Positions 38,320 through 46,779 of a stretch of 64,000 nucleotides of DNA are shown here, piece after piece. Source of the stretch: Microcoleus sp. FACHB-68. GTDB lineage: Bacteria; Cyanobacteriota; Cyanobacteriia; Cyanobacteriales; Oscillatoriaceae. The stretch spans positions 496,001 through 560,000 of the forward strand of contig NZ_JACJOT010000013.1 of the NCBI RefSeq assembly GCF_014695715.1, given 5' to 3'. Both the position numbers and the translations under genes were made by a program. How positions within the stretch are numbered: position 1 is the first letter of the stretch; each line of letters begins with the position of its first letter. A model generated the notes under the pieces. That model worked only from the letters and a program-made list of their open reading frames with translations. It did no database searches and had not been told where the DNA came from.

Positions 38320-38659
38320 AGAATGGCCTCTACGGATTCAGGATATTATCGCTGCAATTGCCAGAATTCAACGTTTAACAGAGCAGAAGACGTTTGAGGA
38401 ATTTGAGGCAGATGAAGCGATTTCTGGAGCCGTTCTCTACAGTTTTATTATCATTGGTGAGGCGGCTGTCAATGTCCCTTTGGCTTTGCAAAACCGTTAT
38501 CCTCACATTCCCTGGCGGCTGATGGGAGATATGATAAATGTCATGGCTCACGAATATTTTCAGGTGAATATGGTGCGGGTTTGGAATACGATTCAAAATC
38601 ACCTGCCGGCACTTGTGCCGCCATTACAAGATTTACTAAGAAGTGAAGGAATTAAATAA
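38309..38659 (+). CDS. hepT: HepT-like HEPN protein (DUF86) with altered catalytic motif
   Basis: 116 residues from a GTG start overlapping mntA. The fold is recognisable from LRIQDIIAAIARIQRLT, SFIIIGEAAVNVP and IPWRLMGDMINVMAHEYF. The HEPN RNase motif R-x4-6-H-x-Y normally reads MRNxxxHEY; here Met-Ile-Asn-Val-Met-Ala-His-Glu-Tyr, so the catalytic Arg is Ile76 (codon ATA at 38534-38536), with His81 and Tyr83 kept. ATA is one substitution from AGA (Arg). The toxin is therefore probably inactive as an RNase, although it could still bind MntA. Convergent with the ClC gene. Confidence 0.88.
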   Translation: MPTREWPLRIQDIIAAIARIQRLTEQKTFEEFEADEAISGAVLYSFIIIGEAAVNVPLALQNRYPHIPWRLMGDMINVMAHEYFQVNMVRVWNTIQNHLPALVPPLQDLLRSEGIK

Positions 38660-38697
38660 ATAGTTCACTTCTTAGTAGAGGGCGTGAGTCACGCAAC

Positions 38698-41394
38698 CTA
38701 CGCGCTGGCACTTCTTACTAGCATCACGGTACAATCACAACCTCGCGTGATGGCTTCGGGAATATTTCCCTTAATAACTTGCTGCAATAAACCTTCTCGA
38801 CTTGCGCCTAAAACAATCACATCACACTGATCTTTTTGCGCTAAATCTATTAACGCTTCAGAAACAGAATTTGCACAAACCGGCATCAAAATCACTGGCA
38901 CATTCAATTGCCGGTCTAGAAACTGCAAGGCATTATCCAACAACGTTGTATCAAATTTCCCAGCCGAAGACTGACAAACCTGGCACAGCCGGATTTCTGG
39001 TTTCGCACTGATTGCGACCAAAGCCGGCAGTAATTGCACTGCACGCTGAGAATTCGGGCCGCCGGCCATCGGCACCAGCCAGCGATTTAAAGAAAGTCCT
39101 GAGTTTAGAGTGTTGAGTCTTGAGGGGGGAATGGCTGCCTCGCTGAAGATTTCAAGCCGTCGCCGGCTTTTCTCACCCCATTTCACCAACACCACATCAC
39201 ACGCCGCCTGCCGGATTAGCGTATCTACAGAATCGCCAAAAATTCGACCGGGAGTGGAGGTGTTGCCTTTCCACCCCATCAAAATTAAATCGATGTGTCG
39301 TTCCTTAATGGTTTCTAAAATTGCTTGGGCTACATCATGGGCGACGCGCACCTGGGTGTGCACCGGCACGTCCCAATCTCGCCCGATCCGCTCAGCCTCA
39401 CGCAGCATCCGGCGACTTTTGACGGTTCTCACCGGCGTCTCTGCCGGCGAACTGTGGCGAGAGACCAGCATCACCTGAAGGCACTCAATTTCATAGTTGC
39501 GCTCGTGGGCCATTGCCGCCGCCAGACGCAACAAGGCTGGGGCGGTTTGCGGGTTCGCCAAAGGCACCAGCAGCCGGCCTTTACCCGTTGCCGGTGCTCG
39601 CGTTTGGTAAACCACATAAGAAGGCTCAGGATGCGGGCCAACCTGAGCCTTTTCGCCGATCAGTTTGTCTGATTCTGCCCGAATAATATCGCTGCGCGTG
39701 ATAATCCCCACCAGCTTTCGGCCCTCCGTCACCGGCAGCCGGCTGAGATTGTAGCGATTGAGCCGGTACAGTACCTCACTTAAGGTATCTGCCGGCCTGA
39801 CTGTCACCGGCTGTGGCGTCATGAACTGGCTCAAAGGCGTATTTCCGGGCAACTGCCGCTTGCCGGTATTTGCCAAGTCTGTTTGGGTAACAATCCCCAC
39901 CAGCTTGCCATTATCGACCACGGGAAAGCCCCGGTGGTGAGAGCGGGAAAATGCCTGCATCACTTCATCTAAGCTGATTTGGCTCGATAGCGTTTCCACA
40001 CGGCGCTGCATGACATCCGATGCCGAGAGCTCAGCCAAAAGCCCATCGGTCGGCTTTTCCTTTTTCAAATTAATGCCATTAAATTCTAGTAGCCGGTCAT
40101 AAAGCGATTCCTTTTCCACCTTTTCCGCCACTAGATAAGCCACCACAGAGCCAATCATTAAAGGCAGCACCAGTTTAAAATCGGTGGTAATTTCAAAAAC
40201 AATCACCACGGCTGTAATCGGTGCTCTGCAAACCGCACAAAAAAATGCGCCCATGCCGGCAAGGGCGTAGGTGGTAGGCACCCCAATGCCGAACCAATCC
40301 CACTGCAAAATTCCGACTATGTGGCCCAAGGCAGAACCTAGCACTAGGGATGGGGCGAATAACCCGCCCGGTGCGCCTGAAGAGGCGGCGATAATGGTCA
40401 GAACGAAGTGAGCGACAAAGGCGAGGGAAATACTGGTCAGGTTAGCTTCTTTGCTGAGGAGGAAGTCTCGCAAACCTGAATTGTTGCGGAAGGCTTCGGG
40501 TAGCATGGCCACCGCAAGGCCACACACCAGCCCAGCTAGGGCGATACGCACCGGCAGTCTCAGACGCAGTACGCGCCGGTTGAAGTGTAAGAGGGCAACA
40601 ATTGATTTCGTGAACAGGCTGCCCAGCAATCCAGCCAGGATTCCCAACACCACGTAACAGGGAATTTCCTGGGCGAGAAACCGGGTCGGGGAAACGCTTT
40701 GAGTGATGTCGAGATTCAGATCGCCACCCAGCAATTGAGATACAACAGCACCGATAAAGGAAGCGATGATTGCTGGGCCAAGGGTAAAGCCGGAGATATC
40801 GTGGAGCAATTCTTCCACGACAAACAGCACGCCGGCAATGGGTGCGTTGAAACCGGCAGCTAAGCCGGCTGCCGCCCCACAAGCAATGAGTTGGCGTCGG
40901 TAGTCGGGCGAGGTGGGAATCAAGCGACCGATCCCCGCAGCCAAAGCGGCTCCAATTTGCACAGTCGGGCCTTGCCGGCCTAAGGTTAACCCTGAACCCA
41001 CTGCTAAAATTGTGCCGATCAGCTTGACACTAGCCACCCGCCAATCTAGGGAAATACTCACGCCGGCTAAAGCGGCTTTGACGTGGGGAATGCCGCTGCC
41101 GGCAGTCTCCGGTGCCAGTCGTTCCACCAGCCAGCCGGTGAGCAACCCCCCAACAACTCCGACACTGGGAAGCAAGAACCAAGCGGGGATCAGCTGGGAT
41201 GCTGTATAAACTCGCCACCCTCCCAGCCATCCCACCCCTTGTTTGAGCAAAACACCCGCCAGTCCAGAGACTAAGCCAATCAGACACGCTTCCAAAATTG
41301 CAAGGCGTTTTGGGCCTAGGATTTGAGACGCGATAATCTTTCGATATTTTTTAAGCTTGAACTTTGAATTTTGAATTAAGTTCTGATAATTCAT
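38698..41394 (-). CDS. ClC-family chloride transporter with CBS pair and UspA domains
   Basis: 898 residues. The ClC membrane domain (about 30-435) has the anion-site motif GSGIP (99-103) and the second helix GRQGPTVQIG (139-148). Relatives have GREGP: the gating Glu is Gln141 here. The internal proton Glu in NAPIAGVLFVVEE (about 194-195) is kept. Two CBS modules follow (about 455-570), then two universal-stress-protein domains (about 600-895) with nucleotide-loop-like GWKGNTSTPGRIFGDS. The tail suggests regulation by adenine nucleotides or stress signals. The Glu to Gln change favours channel-like or uncoupled behaviour by analogy with studied ClC mutants (inference). Confidence 0.92.
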   Translation of the reverse strand: MNYQNLIQNSKFKLKKYRKIIASQILGPKRLAILEACLIGLVSGLAGVLLKQGVGWLGGWRVYTASQLIPAWFLLPSVGVVGGLLTGWLVERLAPETAGSGIPHVKAALAGVSISLDWRVASVKLIGTILAVGSGLTLGRQGPTVQIGAALAAGIGRLIPTSPDYRRQLIACGAAAGLAAGFNAPIAGVLFVVEELLHDISGFTLGPAIIASFIGAVVSQLLGGDLNLDITQSVSPTRFLAQEIPCYVVLGILAGLLGSLFTKSIVALLHFNRRVLRLRLPVRIALAGLVCGLAVAMLPEAFRNNSGLRDFLLSKEANLTSISLAFVAHFVLTIIAASSGAPGGLFAPSLVLGSALGHIVGILQWDWFGIGVPTTYALAGMGAFFCAVCRAPITAVVIVFEITTDFKLVLPLMIGSVVAYLVAEKVEKESLYDRLLEFNGINLKKEKPTDGLLAELSASDVMQRRVETLSSQISLDEVMQAFSRSHHRGFPVVDNGKLVGIVTQTDLANTGKRQLPGNTPLSQFMTPQPVTVRPADTLSEVLYRLNRYNLSRLPVTEGRKLVGIITRSDIIRAESDKLIGEKAQVGPHPEPSYVVYQTRAPATGKGRLLVPLANPQTAPALLRLAAAMAHERNYEIECLQVMLVSRHSSPAETPVRTVKSRRMLREAERIGRDWDVPVHTQVRVAHDVAQAILETIKERHIDLILMGWKGNTSTPGRIFGDSVDTLIRQAACDVVLVKWGEKSRRRLEIFSEAAIPPSRLNTLNSGLSLNRWLVPMAGGPNSQRAVQLLPALVAISAKPEIRLCQVCQSSAGKFDTTLLDNALQFLDRQLNVPVILMPVCANSVSEALIDLAQKDQCDVIVLGASREGLLQQVIKGNIPEAITRGCDCTVMLVRSASA

Positions 41395-41994
41395 AATTCA
41401 TAATTCATAATCCAAATGGATGTTGTTAAAGCCATCTTTTTTAGTTTAATCTGGTTGCGGTTGGCATTGCATCAAATTTCTATGGATCAGCCATTAGGCT
41501 AATTTATGCCGTCAAGGAGCTACTAGCTGCTGAAAGGGTTGCTGAAAGGGGTGGTCAGTAAAGGCTGATACTTTTAGGAAAAATATTTTAAAAATCAGCC
41601 CCTAAATGAATTAACCCACGCAAACCCCCTTGGAAGCGTTTCTCGCAGTTTCACAAAGAGTGGGGTGTGCGTGGTGTGGTTTAGTGACTTAAACCAGGCT
41701 CAGCAAAATTTTGATTTTTTGTTTTGCTGTAGCCGTTCAATATTATCAAACTATTGGAGCGTATCTTCTAGTTTGCGGGTGATTAGATTTAGTTGCAAAG
41801 GGTATTTTTTTACCGCAGATGATAACGCAGCCTGCCGGCAGGTATATGCAGATGATAGCGCAGCGTGCCGGCAGGTGTATCCAGATAGGGTTAAGAGTGT
41901 GATGCGAATGCCGGCGCGGTAGGTTATCGCTTACAAGGGCCGGCTTTTGGGATTTTTCTAAAAAAGGTACTGGGTATGTGCCTTTCCTTAATGC
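41395..41994. other. Intergenic region with short repeats
   Basis: About 600 bases. Close to the ClC start there is a simple array of aattcataat (41386-41412). A 33-base tandem duplication lies at 41815-41880. The + strand frame at 41665-41922 has no coding features. It should contain the promoter of the ClC gene. Confidence 0.5.
41815..41880 (+). repeat. 33-base tandem duplication
   Basis: Two adjacent units of 33 bases (41815-41847 and 41848-41880), each starting gcagatgata and containing tgccggcaggt, differing at only a few positions. Non-coding. Confidence 0.85.
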
Positions 41995-42726
41995 TTACTC
42001 TGCTTTAAATGAAGGGTGCTCGCTATCCAATTTTTTAATCGCGGTTTCCAAGTGATCGGTGATCTGTTGTGCGCCTTGCTTGGTATGTTGCTGGCAGTAA
42101 TCAGCCACCGCCAAGGGTGAACCGATGCGAACACTGACACCGCAGCCCCAAGTCGCATAGGGATGACCGTAACGAATGCTCATCGGCACAATTTTAACAC
42201 CCAATCCGGGGTGGGTCGATTCAGCTTGCAGGGCGATCCGAGCGAGTCCGGGTTTTAGCGGGTGAACTTCACCGTCGTGAAAAATGCCACCTTCGGGAAA
42301 GATCACCATCATCTGACTATCTAGAAGCAGTTCTACGCCATGACGCAAGCTGGAAATGCCGGGATGCTTAACATCAATTGGAAATCCACCGAGTTGCCGA
42401 ATCAACCAGCCTTGCAGTCCTTTCACTTCATCTGCCGTCACCATAAATCGTAAATGCCGGCCTGTGACATGATGTCCTGTTGCGTAAGGCAGCATCAACG
42501 AATCCCAGCGAGAACGGTGGGTGGGGGCCAAAATCACCGGCCCTTCTTTCGGTAGATTTTCTTGCCCGCTCACCTCTAGCCGGCCAAAATAAGATGGCAG
42601 AACCAGGAAACGACCCAGAGGATAAGTTAAGGCAGTTAGCCAAGGCGAAACACCAGAAGTTACCGGCCTCATAGTGGCAAAAGGTCTGACGTTGAGAGAA
42701 TGTTCTGAGGAATTGAGCTGGATCAT
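41995..42726 (-). CDS. PlsC-type 1-acylglycerol-3-phosphate acyltransferase
   Basis: 243 residues from the ATG chosen; the frame continues to 42846 with a basic, low-complexity leader, so the true start is uncertain. Acyltransferase block I is HRSRWD (HX4D), and block III is FPEGG (in VIFPEGGIFHDG) with a Pro in IVPMSIRYG. It probably esterifies position 2 of lysophosphatidate at the membrane; a related lyso-lipid is possible. No neighbouring lipid gene. The preceding 680 bases toward the dynamin operon are divergent. Confidence 0.85.
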   Translation of the reverse strand: MIQLNSSEHSLNVRPFATMRPVTSGVSPWLTALTYPLGRFLVLPSYFGRLEVSGQENLPKEGPVILAPTHRSRWDSLMLPYATGHHVTGRHLRFMVTADEVKGLQGWLIRQLGGFPIDVKHPGISSLRHGVELLLDSQMMVIFPEGGIFHDGEVHPLKPGLARIALQAESTHPGLGVKIVPMSIRYGHPYATWGCGVSVRIGSPLAVADYCQQHTKQGAQQITDHLETAIKKLDSEHPSFKAE

Positions 42727-42846
42727 GGTGGTGTCGCTGACTGTGGCTAGAGGTGATGAACTTCCTGAAAGGCTGCTTAAACCTAACTTAAGGTGCTTTA
42801 TCTGCCTTGTCTTCTTTCTAAGGGACACTTTTCCCAGTGTCCTCAA

Positions 42847-43219
42847 TCCTCCAGTAGCTAGATTAAAAAGGGAAGTCGGGGCGATCTTTGGCTCAAAGAG
42901 ATTTTATTTAAAAAAAAATTAATCATTAAACTCACTTTTGCAACAGAGAAAAAGATGTTAATAACAAAACTTTGCAAAAGTTAAACAGCTTGATGCCGGC
43001 AAAGGCGTATCTAACAGTTAATAAAAGCCGGTGATGAAATTAAACCTTTATTTAACTCAATGCTGTGATGTGTCAAGGAGAAAAGCACAGAGCGCTGCAA
43101 CGTGAGAAAATGAGCGAATAGATAGATTCATGCGTTATCTCAAAGCATGATTGTCGCTGACTAAATGAAAAATCAGTAAATATACCAGGTGCATACAGCG
43201 ACTCATTGCTTAACCTTGA
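42847..43219. other. Intergenic, AT-rich, no gene seen
   Basis: Divergent spacer between the acyltransferase gene and the XRE-like frame and dynamin operon. Promoters for both directions are expected here, but no box stood out. Confidence 0.4.
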
Positions 43220-43480
43220 TTGAGGAAGCTTGGGAGGTATTTTTGCGACCTGTCTAATTCGCTAGAGATTGCTACACCGGCACTGACGCAAACGCAGTTT
43301 CCTCAAGCACTGAAACTGTCGTTTCCATCGGTGAACCGCTGGGAAGGTGGCGGGATACCGCCCTTGCCAATCCTTCTCCCGCAGATTAAGGTGATGGTGA
43401 AGAAAAAAAAGAATCCGCCTAAAGGCAGACTTCGCCTGCATGGGGAAGATTTGCTGCAAAGCAACCCGTTACATTTTTAA
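43220..43480 (+). pseudogene. XRE-like helix-turn-helix remnant or short regulator
   Basis: 86 codons from a TTG. Residues 22-60 read ALTQTQFPQALKLSFPSVNR followed by WEGGG and IPPLP, closely matching an XRE-type helix-turn-helix (LTQxQFAxxLGVSFPTVNRWENG). The turn Asn of WENG has become Gly, and Pro replaces Ala in the first helix. The part before it does not look like the usual N-terminus, and the C-terminus is Lys-rich. This suggests a decaying gene, but a short functional repressor of the dynamin operon 45 bases downstream is possible. Confidence 0.45.
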
Positions 43481-43525
43481 GCATTTAGTGGAATTAACCC
43501 AAACTATTAATTACAGGGGCATCCA

Positions 43526-46036
43526 GTGGAACTCAATATTGAATCTCAGTTAAACAACACCCGTAACCTCTTAAAAGAATTAGGGAACTCAGTTTCTAGC
43601 TTAGTCAACTCGTCCCCTGATGTTTTTGCTGATTCAGGGATTCAATCTTGCCTACAGGAATTTTTAACTGTTTATGAAGAAGCCGTCCAACGGTTAGAAA
43701 ATCCTAGCTTTCGGATTGCGACTCTGGGAACTACGTCTTCTGGAAAGTCAACGATTGTTAACGCGCTGATTGGTCGGAAAATCGCACCGATTGAAGCCGG
43801 TGAAATGAGTGGGGGTGTATTAACTATCAAACATTCTCAAAAACAAAAATTAATCATTGCAAAAACGAAGGATGCGGTTTGGGAGACTGGTGAATGGACG
43901 GGATTAAGTGATGAGGATTTATACCAGAGAATTGGCACCGTGATGCACTCCTATCACGAGGCACGGAAAAAGCGTGAGTATGTTGCGCCACAAATAACCG
44001 CCACTGTTTCTCTTTTACCTGCTTGTGATGCTTCTTTACTGGGTTTACCCAATGGAATAGGTGTTGAATTTATTGATTTACCGGGATTGAAATCAGTTCA
44101 AGACCGGACTAACTTAGCAAGTATCCAAAACCAAGTCAATAAAGCGTTTAGTTTAGTGGCTTTGGACTATATGCAGGTCGATGATGACCACAGAAAACGC
44201 CTATTGGAAGAATTAAAGAAAGTTGTCGAATACCTACAGGGACGAACGGATTCGATGATTTTTATCTTAAATCGGGTCGATCAGCGAGGTGCGGATGATT
44301 TACCTCTGTCAGTGCGTATTAATCAGTTAAGAGAGGAAATTAAAGAGGTCTTATCACTTAAAGAACTTCCTGATGTTCTGGCTTTTAATGCTCGTCTTTT
44401 ATATTATGCTCAGTGTGCTTGGGGTTCAGGAGCTTTTAACGAACCGTCACTGATGAATCAGGAGATACGGTTAAAACTCCTTAAAGCTATGTTTCAAGAC
44501 TGTGCAGGAGTTATTAAATTAAATACCAAAGAGAACCGAGATTTAAAAAATTGGTTTCGTGATATTGAAGATCGGGTAGAAGAGAATAAGGTTATTGATG
44601 ATGAAACCATGCGAAGAATTCTCCGCTATGCACTAGATTGGAGTGGTGGTAGAGAACTTTGGGATTGCTTTCGTGGGCGGGTTCAAGAATCATTTGCAGA
44701 ACTGGTAATACTTCCTGCGTTGTTGGAAGTATTCGATAATTACGATGTTTTGGCAGAATCTCTTGATATTGTGATTCAAACCCGAAAAATTAACAATCAA
44801 GAGCAAGTTCAAAAAGCAATAGATGAAATTGCTAAAATTAGTCAAGATTTGCAGGAAAAGATCGAAAAAATCATTCAAGAATTTAACACCTGGATTAAAG
44901 AAATGATAAAAACTCTAAAAAATAAGGATGTTCCTAATACTCGAATTAAGATTAAACAAGATGCTGAAAAAAAAGGAGGTAAGGGGTTTTCTACAATTCT
45001 TGATGCTGTCGCTGAAGTAGAAGGAGACTTAACAAAATCTCTAATTGTTCCAGTCCGCGATTCTCTTAAAAATAATCAAGGAGCTTTTGATCTAAGAGAT
45101 AAACTCCGGGAAGTCACATTACCTTCATTAGCTGAGGATATTTCTAGAGCCTATGATAATGTTAGCCGAGGACTCAGTAAATTTGATGCTGAATCAGAAT
45201 ACTTAGTTAAGCGTGTACGGGCTGATGATGACAAGGGGAAAAAAGAACTTGAACATGATGAGCGTTATGTTCGTCTGCTCTATCACACAATGAGGCAAGC
45301 TATATCCGTAAGGGCAGAGTTTGTTCTACAATTAAAAGTTCAACAATTTGAACAAGCTTTAGAATCATTACTTGATGAACAAGTTAAGAGATTAAAAGTT
45401 TGTTTGTCCGAGAAAAACTTTTCTTCGATTAATATTGAAAAAGCAGCCATTAGTAATTTGCGTAAGAAGTTAGCTCAAAACTCGTCAACTTTACCTGAGA
45501 AGTTTTTTGAACTCCCAGATGCTGTTAAGCAAAACCGTTCTAAAAAAACAGAAGTCGTTGGTACAAAAACAGAATATGAAGCTCGCACAAAAACAGAAGA
45601 TGAAGAATATACAGAATCCTATCAAGACGGTTCTTGTTTCGCTAGCACAAAAACGAGAACAAAAAAACGTCCAGTAACCAGTGAATACCAAGAAGCGGTA
45701 ACTAGCAATGTTTATGAAGATATTGAATATGTTGAACTTTTTCTTCCATCCCCAGACTTAATGGCAAAACAATGGTTAAGTGGAATTGAGAAAAGGAAAG
45801 GAAGTTTGTGGGATATTTTGCTTAAGTGGATTCTCAAACGATTAGATTATGTTAGCAGTATCTTTGAAGAATCCGTTGATGAGGTTACCAATCTAGCTGA
45901 ACGTGCTTTACTACAACAATTAACTATCATTGAGGAAAACTTTGATCAGCAAAAACAGTTCTGGCTTGATTTTGAAGTTCAAAAAGATTATGCAACATCA
46001 GTCTGTCAAAGTTTAGAAGAAGATTGTCGTCAGTGA
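43526..46036 (+). CDS. Large dynamin-like GTPase (DLP-3)
   Basis: 836 residues, GTG start with AGGGG seven bases upstream. The GTPase domain carries G1 GTTSSGKST (68-76), a G2 region around EAGEMSGGVLT, G3 DLPGLKS and a complete G4 NRVDQ. The rest is mostly long charged helices predicted to coil, then a TKTE/EYE-rich low-complexity stretch (about 675-735) and a helical end. No obvious hydrophobic paddle is present, unlike DLP-1 and DLP-2. It heads a three-gene run with gaps of 38 and 15 bases. The next two genes encode hydrophobic helical proteins that may supply the membrane contact (inference). Not a close relative of the other two dynamins in this window. Confidence 0.85.
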   Translation: MELNIESQLNNTRNLLKELGNSVSSLVNSSPDVFADSGIQSCLQEFLTVYEEAVQRLENPSFRIATLGTTSSGKSTIVNALIGRKIAPIEAGEMSGGVLTIKHSQKQKLIIAKTKDAVWETGEWTGLSDEDLYQRIGTVMHSYHEARKKREYVAPQITATVSLLPACDASLLGLPNGIGVEFIDLPGLKSVQDRTNLASIQNQVNKAFSLVALDYMQVDDDHRKRLLEELKKVVEYLQGRTDSMIFILNRVDQRGADDLPLSVRINQLREEIKEVLSLKELPDVLAFNARLLYYAQCAWGSGAFNEPSLMNQEIRLKLLKAMFQDCAGVIKLNTKENRDLKNWFRDIEDRVEENKVIDDETMRRILRYALDWSGGRELWDCFRGRVQESFAELVILPALLEVFDNYDVLAESLDIVIQTRKINNQEQVQKAIDEIAKISQDLQEKIEKIIQEFNTWIKEMIKTLKNKDVPNTRIKIKQDAEKKGGKGFSTILDAVAEVEGDLTKSLIVPVRDSLKNNQGAFDLRDKLREVTLPSLAEDISRAYDNVSRGLSKFDAESEYLVKRVRADDDKGKKELEHDERYVRLLYHTMRQAISVRAEFVLQLKVQQFEQALESLLDEQVKRLKVCLSEKNFSSINIEKAAISNLRKKLAQNSSTLPEKFFELPDAVKQNRSKKTEVVGTKTEYEARTKTEDEEYTESYQDGSCFASTKTRTKKRPVTSEYQEAVTSNVYEDIEYVELFLPSPDLMAKQWLSGIEKRKGSLWDILLKWILKRLDYVSSIFEESVDEVTNLAERALLQQLTIIEENFDQQKQFWLDFEVQKDYATSVCQSLEEDCRQ

Positions 46037-46074
46037 AGTAAGTTTTAAACCTAATGAAATTCAGGAGTTAAAAA

Positions 46075-46764
46075 ATGGAACCTTTTGGAGAAGAATTAGT
46101 AGAAGCACTATTTGAAGCCTTACCAAAATTAGCAGCATTAGCAGGAACAGCATTAGCAGGAACAGCATTAGCACCTCATCTCAAAAAGCTACATGACCAA
46201 CTATCACGACTGCCGAATCGTAGGGAAGAATCTAAAGAATCTAACCTTGATTATCCTCGATCTTCTAGCGATCAAACTCCTCCGATTCAAAGACAACAAC
46301 AGACAACTTATAGAGAAGAAGATAAACAGTATTATTCTCATAATTCATCTTCCACAGTTCAAGCTTTTCCAATTCAAAGAAAAGAGTTTTTAGTTTTAGT
46401 AGTTTCTGCATTACAAGCAGATTTTATTGAATCACTCCAAGCAAAAGGAAGCATAGATTCTAAAGATGGGGAATCTCTTTATGAAATTACAAAATATTTG
46501 GGGCTAGGTTCTAAAACTGAATTACCTAAAATAAAAAATGACATGAGCCAGTATTCAGTATCAAAAGAAGAAGAAGAATCAGAATATGATATCCGCTTAG
46601 TCTATATTGAACTAAAGCAAGCTGATGAAGGATTTAAGCCTCAAGTCAATCAACTGGATAGATATGATGCTTTTCGTAGATTAGCTGATTTAAAAGTTGA
46701 TCTTACAATCTCCCCTAGATTGCAGATGGAAGCCTACGGAAACCTGGGAGTTTATAATCGCTAA
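46075..46764 (+). CDS. Unknown protein in dynamin operon, with N-terminal hydrophobic helix
   Basis: 229 residues, ribosome site AGGAG. The first 35 residues form an Ala/Leu-rich hydrophobic helix with a small internal repeat (LAGTALAGTALA). A polar linker rich in Ser, Gln, Tyr and Arg follows (40-95). The C-terminal part (about 98-225) is a mixed alpha/beta unit with acidic stretches (VSKEEEESEYDIRLVYIELK). I do not recognise the family. Its place between the GTPase and a coiled-coil membrane protein suggests a subunit or adaptor of one complex. Confidence 0.75.
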   Translation: MEPFGEELVEALFEALPKLAALAGTALAGTALAPHLKKLHDQLSRLPNRREESKESNLDYPRSSSDQTPPIQRQQQTTYREEDKQYYSHNSSSTVQAFPIQRKEFLVLVVSALQADFIESLQAKGSIDSKDGESLYEITKYLGLGSKTELPKIKNDMSQYSVSKEEEESEYDIRLVYIELKQADEGFKPQVNQLDRYDAFRRLADLKVDLTISPRLQMEAYGNLGVYNR

Positions 46765-46779
46765 ACAGGAGTAATTAAA

